Source of the DNA: Gemmatimonadota bacterium
GTDB taxonomy: Bacteria > Gemmatimonadota > Gemmatimonadetes > Gemmatimonadales > Gemmatimonadaceae
DNA: 12,896 bases
Assembly (NCBI GenBank): GCA_028287205.1
Contig: JAQBQC010000554.1
Span: 1 to 12,896, forward strand
Direction of reading: 5' to 3'
The position numbers and the translations under genes are program-made. A model generated the notes under the pieces. The model ran no database searches and was not told the origin of the DNA. It was given only the letters and a program-made list of their open reading frames with translations. The stretch's first letter is position 1, and every line of letters begins with the position of its first letter. This document shows, in pieces, positions 9,195 through 12,896 of this stretch.

Positions 9195-9221
9195 CCGCAG
9201 CCATGCGGCACAGACATGTGC
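9195..9221 (-). terminator. Two small tandem hairpins after recO
   Basis: TGCGG/CCGCA (9195-9208) and GCACA/TGTGC (about 9208-9221) form two adjacent 5-bp stems with 4-nt loops, 7 nt beyond the recO stop. There is no T-run. This is weak evidence for the end of the operon. Confidence 0.25.
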
Positions 9222-9227
9222 GCGCGG

Positions 9228-9992
9228 TCACCGTGCGACCAGTGCGCCCTGCTCCCACGCATCGAATGCGCGAAGCGGACGACCGTCAGCCAGATGTTGT
9301 TGGAGGAACTCGCGCAGCAGCCGCTGGTGCGCCCTGGTTGCCTTGGGATCGGTGTGCTCCACCCTTCCGCCCTGCGCCCACTCCCCGATTGCGCGGCGCG
9401 CCTCCAGCGGGAGCCTGCGCCCGCCGGGATAGAGTCGGGCACAGCGCTCGCACAGCACCCCGCCGGCGGTGTGGCTGAACGGGAGGTCGCCCGCAATGTC
9501 GATGGGCGCGTGGCACGCGGCACAGCTGTCGATCGTGGGCGCGAAGCCCAGCTCCGCCACGAGCCGCCAGGCGCCCGAGAGCGTCGCCTCCGCGGCCTGC
9601 TCATCCTGTGCCACGGCCAGGCGATCCAGCGCGCTGGCCAGCACCTCGAAGAGCGCGACCGAGACGTCGTCTGCGCCGCTGAAGCGAAGCACGAGCTCCG
9701 CCAGGGCGGACGCGCCGGCGAAGCGCCCCATGTCCTCGCCCAGCTCGGCGCGCGACCGCGTCACATCGAAGGCGGAGAGCGTTTGAAGATCCCGCCCGTC
9801 CTTCAGGTGCAGTTGCGCGGCGCCCTCGGCGAAGAGATCGAGCGCGCTCCCGAACCGGCTCTTCGACCGCCGCGCGCCGCGCGCCAGCACCGACTGCAAA
9901 CCCGCATCGCGCGTCGCGAGACGCAGGATGCGTGAAGTCTCCGAGTAGTCGAAGACATGCAGCACGATGGCGTCGGTCTCGACGAGGGGCAT
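9228..9992 (-). CDS. recO: DNA repair protein RecO
   Basis: RecO loads RecA onto SSB-coated single-stranded DNA together with RecR (RecFOR pathway) and anneals strands. The 254-residue length is normal. The N-terminal OB-fold opens ETDAIVLHVFDYSETSRILRLAT and contains the typical ARGARRSKSRFGSALDLF segment at about 38-54. The C-terminal helical part carries a C4 zinc site: Cys157 and Cys160 (CAAC), Cys181 and Cys184 (CERC), then LPLEARRAIGEW. The start is 33 nt after the stop of the TonB-dependent receptor, on the same strand, so it may be the last gene of the uptake operon. A TAACAT 6 nt before the ATG could be a -10 for its own leaderless transcript, but no good -35 accompanies it. Confidence 0.95.
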   Translation of the reverse strand: MPLVETDAIVLHVFDYSETSRILRLATRDAGLQSVLARGARRSKSRFGSALDLFAEGAAQLHLKDGRDLQTLSAFDVTRSRAELGEDMGRFAGASALAELVLRFSGADDVSVALFEVLASALDRLAVAQDEQAAEATLSGAWRLVAELGFAPTIDSCAACHAPIDIAGDLPFSHTAGGVLCERCARLYPGGRRLPLEARRAIGEWAQGGRVEHTDPKATRAHQRLLREFLQQHLADGRPLRAFDAWEQGALVAR

Positions 9993-10025
9993 ACGGGAAT
10001 GTTACCCCATACGCCCCCGATGGAG

Positions 10026-11990
10026 CTATTTGGCGACGCCGATTCTCGCGCCCACGAGCACCGTCCGGCGCGGCGACGCGAAGCCGAAGATCTGCTGGTA
10101 CTTACGGTCGAACAGATTGTCCACGCGCGCCGTCAGCACGACATCGGGCGACGCAGACGCACCGCGATGCAAAATTCCGAGCTCGCCGGCGAGCGCCACG
10201 ACCGTGTACGACGGAAGCGTCACTGCCTTTGGGATGAACGTGATCTCATCGGAAAAATCGCGGTCGTCGCGATCTCCGACGGTTGCGACCTCGAGATGCA
10301 GCGACGTCTCGGGTCGACGGAAGGCGTACGACGCGGTGGCGGAGGCGAGATTCGCCGGGCGGCGCAACAGCCGCTGCCCCTGCACGAAGCTCGCGGTGGA
10401 CGAGCTGTCGATGCCGGCGTTGGTCACTCGCGTTTGCGTGTATGTGTACGACGCGGCGATCGTGAGCGGCGCGGCGGGCGTCACACGCAGCGTCACCTCG
10501 ACCCCGTTCGACGTCGCCGCCGCGAGATTGTAGTAGTTCGACGCGCCCTCGGCCACGAGCCCGTTGTATTGAATCATGTCGCGAAAACGCTGATTGAAAT
10601 ACGTGGCGCCAATCGATGCGCGTCCGCGCACGATGTCCTGCTCCGCGCCCGCCTCCCAGCTGCGCGAGCGCTCCGGACGCAGACCGGGATTGCCGATGTC
10701 GAACGGCTGCATGGACGAGCTCTCCTCGAATGTCGGCTCGCGAAACGCCGATCCGATTGCCGCGTGCAGGCGCGTTGCGCTCGGCAGCTCGTACGCTGCG
10801 CCCAGGCGATAGCTCGTGAAATCGCCGAAGGTGCTGTTGTGATCGAGACGCACGCCACCGGTGTACGACAGCTTCCCGAACGACGTGCCGGCGAGCTGCG
10901 CGTAGCCGGCGCTCACGCTCCGATGCTGCGGTCCGCCACCGCTCGCGCGAGCATGCTGTGTTTCGTACGAGCCGCCACCAGTGACGATGACGTCGGGCGC
11001 GAGGGAGAAATTCAAGCGCGCATCCGCGGTGCGGCGATAGAGCCGCGTGCGAATGTCGTAGGGAAAGCCCGTGTCATCGGGGGAGTCCAGACGATTTTCG
11101 GAGCGCGCATCGGCATCGGTGGCGGCGAGCGATACGCGCGCTTCGAGACGGCTCGTGAGGAAGCGGCCGGCGTCGAGCGAGCCGAGGAAACGGCGCTCGG
11201 TGTGCGTCTGGTTGCTGTCGTTCGGAACGCCGTTGCTGTTCGTCGCGATGTGCGCGCCGGCGTCGATGTAGCGGAGTGTGAGCGCGACGTCGGAGCGCGC
11301 ATCGGGCGAGAGACGGAGCCGCCCGCTATAGGTGCCGTTGCGCGCGGCGCTGTTCACGGCGTAGATGCCGTCCGTGTTGTGCTGCGCGGCGGAGAGTGAG
11401 TACGAGACCTTGTCATCCCCGCCGAGCGCGGAGACTTCGCCTTCGCGAGTGCCGTACGTGCCGCCCCGCGCCCATGCGCTGAGCTGCATCGGCCCGTGCC
11501 CACGGCGCGTGAAGATCTGGATGACGCCGGTCACCGCGTTGGCGCCATACAGCACGCTTCCGGGGCCGCGGACGATCTCGATGCGATCGACATTGTCCGT
11601 CGTGAGATTCGCGAAATCGATCGCGCCACCCGGATCGTTCACGACCACGCCGTCGATGAGGACCTGCGTGTAGTTGCTCTGGCCGCCCCGCAGAAAGATC
11701 GACGTCTGCTGCCCGAAGGATCCGCCCTGCACGACGGCGATGCTCGGCGTCTCCCGCAGCGCCTCGAGCACGGTGCCGACCCCACGCGCGCGCAGGTCGT
11801 CGCCGGTGATGACGGTGGTGCAGAGCGTGGCGGCGCCCGCAGCGCTCGGAAGGCGTGTTGCGGTGACGACGACGGGCTTGAGCGTGGCCGTGTCGGAGGT
11901 GGTGGCCTGTGCGCGGGCGGGCGAATGGCTCGCCCCGATGAGTGCGAGCGCGAGCGCGCTCGAGCGCGCGATGCGGGGGAAGTGGTTCAC
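10026..11990 (-). CDS. btuB: TonB-dependent outer membrane receptor, BtuB-like (probable cobalamin transporter)
   Basis: From a GTG at 11990-11988 the product has 654 residues. Residues 1-28 are a signal peptide (ALALALIGASHSPARAQ). A TonB-box segment LKPVVVTATR lies at about 37-46. The plug domain runs to about 160 with TVLEALRETPSIAVV, SIFLRGGQSNYTQVLIDG and VDRIEIVRGPGSVLYGANA. A 22-stranded barrel should follow, ending in VDNLFDRKYQQIFGFASPRR and VLVGARIGVAK. The terminal residue is Lys, not the aromatic typical of outer-membrane barrels. The GTG overlaps the stop of the ATPase gene (GTGA), which explains the lack of a good Shine-Dalgarno. An in-frame ATG at 12362 would lie inside the ATPase gene and was rejected. 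Plug similarity to BtuB and the BtuD-like partner favour cobalamin, but haem or siderophore cannot be excluded. Confidence 0.88.
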   Translation of the reverse strand: MNHFPRIARSSALALALIGASHSPARAQATTSDTATLKPVVVTATRLPSAAGAATLCTTVITGDDLRARGVGTVLEALRETPSIAVVQGGSFGQQTSIFLRGGQSNYTQVLIDGVVVNDPGGAIDFANLTTDNVDRIEIVRGPGSVLYGANAVTGVIQIFTRRGHGPMQLSAWARGGTYGTREGEVSALGGDDKVSYSLSAAQHNTDGIYAVNSAARNGTYSGRLRLSPDARSDVALTLRYIDAGAHIATNSNGVPNDSNQTHTERRFLGSLDAGRFLTSRLEARVSLAATDADARSENRLDSPDDTGFPYDIRTRLYRRTADARLNFSLAPDVIVTGGGSYETQHARASGGGPQHRSVSAGYAQLAGTSFGKLSYTGGVRLDHNSTFGDFTSYRLGAAYELPSATRLHAAIGSAFREPTFEESSSMQPFDIGNPGLRPERSRSWEAGAEQDIVRGRASIGATYFNQRFRDMIQYNGLVAEGASNYYNLAAATSNGVEVTLRVTPAAPLTIAASYTYTQTRVTNAGIDSSSTASFVQGQRLLRRPANLASATASYAFRRPETSLHLEVATVGDRDDRDFSDEITFIPKAVTLPSYTVVALAGELGILHRGASASPDVVLTARVDNLFDRKYQQIFGFASPRRTVLVGARIGVAK

Positions 11991-12793
11991 GGTGATTGCG
12001 TTGGAGAACGTGGACCGCGGTTTCGAAGCGGCAGAAGTGCCGGTGCTCCAACCGCGGGATCGCGAGTGATGAGAAGTGGCCATTCGTAGACCTCTTCCAG
12101 GACGCTGGCGCGCATGACGTCGGCGGGCGTCCCCGCCGCGGCGACGCGCCCGCGGTGCAGCAGTACAATCGTGTCCGCGAAGCGGGCGACGAGGTTGAGC
12201 TGATGGCTCACGAGGAGCACGGCCATGCCGTCCTTCGCGAGCTGTGCAAAGAGCTCGAACATCGACATCTCGTGCGCGATGTCGAGGAAGGTGGTGGGCT
12301 CGTCGAGCACGAGCGCCTCGCCGCCCTGCGCGAGGGCGCGCGCAATGCGCACGCGCTGCCACTCACCGCCGGAGAGCTCGTCCGTGGTTCGATCGGCGAG
12401 CGGGGCGATGCCTGCGCGGTCGAGCGCGCCCGCGATGGCCGCGTCCGTGCGCGCGGGCGCCGCGGCCCACGGATCCTCGTGTGGGTGGCGTCCGAGCGCG
12501 ACGTATTCCCACACGGGAAGCGGAAATACCAGCGACTCCCGTTGCGAGACGACTGCCGCCCGGCGCGCGAGCGCGCGGCGGTCGAGGTGCGCGAGATCGA
12601 CTCCGTCGATCGCGATGCTGCCTGAGGCGAGCGGGGCGAGCTTGAGAAGCGCGCGCACGAGTGTGCTCTTCCCGCTTCCGTTCGGCCCAACCACGGCCGT
12701 GACCGCGCCGCGCGTCGCCGAAAACGAAACCACATCGACCGCAGCAACGGCGGCGCGCGGATAGCGTATGACGGTGCGATCGAAGACGATCAT
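11987..12793 (-). CDS. btuD: ABC transporter ATP-binding protein, BtuD/FecE family
   Basis: This is a 268-residue cytoplasmic ATPase of the FecE/FhuC/BtuD family, which powers uptake of metal chelates through FecCD permeases. Walker A is GPNGSGKS (36-43), the Q-loop is Gln84, the signature is LSGGEWQRVRIARAL (from 140), Walker B is LVLDEP (161-166) and the H-loop is His197. The signature LSGGEWQRV matches Escherichia coli BtuD as I remember it rather than the more common LSGGERQ, which supports cobalamin as substrate. The start ATG overlaps the permease stop (ATGA) and its stop overlaps the receptor start (GTGA), so all three are translationally coupled. The last 15 or so residues (PLRNRGPRSPTQSP) are an unstructured tail. 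Confidence 0.92.
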   Translation of the reverse strand: MIVFDRTVIRYPRAAVAAVDVVSFSATRGAVTAVVGPNGSGKSTLVRALLKLAPLASGSIAIDGVDLAHLDRRALARRAAVVSQRESLVFPLPVWEYVALGRHPHEDPWAAAPARTDAAIAGALDRAGIAPLADRTTDELSGGEWQRVRIARALAQGGEALVLDEPTTFLDIAHEMSMFELFAQLAKDGMAVLLVSHQLNLVARFADTIVLLHRGRVAAAGTPADVMRASVLEEVYEWPLLITRDPAVGAPALLPLRNRGPRSPTQSP

Positions 12794-12896
12794 GAGAGCC
12801 GCCGCAGTTGCACGAGAAAGAACGGAACGCCGAGCAGCGCGGTCACGGCGCCGAGCGGCAACTCCGCCGGCGGGCGCGCGAGCCGCGCAACGAGAT
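12790..12896 (-). CDS. FecCD/BtuC-family ABC permease, C-terminal end
   Basis: Only the last 34 or so residues lie in the window. They read LVARLARPPAELPLGAVTAL, then LGVPFFLVQLRRLS, then TGA. The PAELPLGAVTALLGVPFF motif is the conserved C-terminal end of permeases of the BtuC/FecCD/FhuB family. The stop shares ATGA with the ATPase start. The rest of the gene, and any cobalamin riboswitch ahead of the operon, lie beyond 12896. Confidence 0.88.
   Translation of the reverse strand, partial: LVARLARPPAELPLGAVTALLGVPFFLVQLRRLS

Noticed and set aside
9957..11399. 480-codon plus-strand frame opposite recO and the receptor gene
   Set aside because: It crosses two convincing minus-strand genes, and its Arg/Ala/Val/Gly-rich sequence shows no fold or motif.
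11991..12362. N-terminal extension of the TonB-dependent receptor to an ATG at 12362
   Set aside because: The extension lies within the ATPase gene, is Arg-rich nonsense and would place the signal peptide more than 120 residues in; the GTGA overlap explains the start at 11990.
12790..12896. Cobalamin riboswitch for the uptake operon
   Set aside because: The start of the operon is outside the window, so nothing can be said from this sequence.

Overview
The window is high-GC bacterial chromosome. It most resembles a Gemmatimonadota-type genome. The reasons are the very high GC, small lipoproteins with Gemmatimonadota/Bacteroidota-like layouts, a secreted protein with the 'NYPNPFNPATTI' C-terminal domain typical of the FCB supergroup, and a two-propeller sensor kinase. 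This assignment is an inference from protein style; no rRNA is present. Almost everything is on the minus strand, so the genes read from high to low coordinates.

Region 12896-9228 is an uptake operon with recO at its end. It holds the last residues of a FecCD permease, a BtuD-like ATPase, a BtuB-like TonB-dependent receptor and recO. The first three are joined by 4-nt stop/start overlaps (ATGA, GTGA). Together the permease, ATPase and receptor would carry cobalamin, or a similar chelate, across both membranes.

Region 9227-7972 holds a secreted protein made of little more than a signal peptide and a C-terminal sorting-type domain, with a near-consensus promoter. It converges on a small plus-strand lipoprotein gene whose best promoter implies a leaderless mRNA. 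A strong hairpin separates the two stops.

Region 7971-4481 is a compact block: clpB (disaggregase), tadA (tRNA A34 deaminase), tRNA-Ser(CGA) and tRNA-Ser(GGA), closed by a 13-bp hairpin. tadA has no ATG, GTG or TTG that would give a complete protein. The fitting start is a CTG that overlaps the clpB stop and has a good Shine-Dalgarno sequence.

Region 4467-396 looks like a zone of gene decay around one intact gene. A lipoprotein N-terminus runs into the C-terminal DNA-binding half of a LuxR/FixJ-type regulator. Next comes an intact sensor kinase with 14 propeller blades. Facing its 3' end is the frame-disrupted remnant of a NarL-type receiver domain. The kinase therefore has no intact response regulator in this window.

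Region 395-1 holds the N-terminal part of an alpha/beta hydrolase of the chloroperoxidase/arylesterase type. It has a Tat signal and a second, well-placed internal start that would yield a cytoplasmic form.

No CRISPR array, insertion sequence, rRNA or obvious new multi-gene system was seen. The most notable points are the orphaned kinase between two broken regulators, the CTG start of tadA, the dual start of the hydrolase, and the stand-alone sorting-domain protein.
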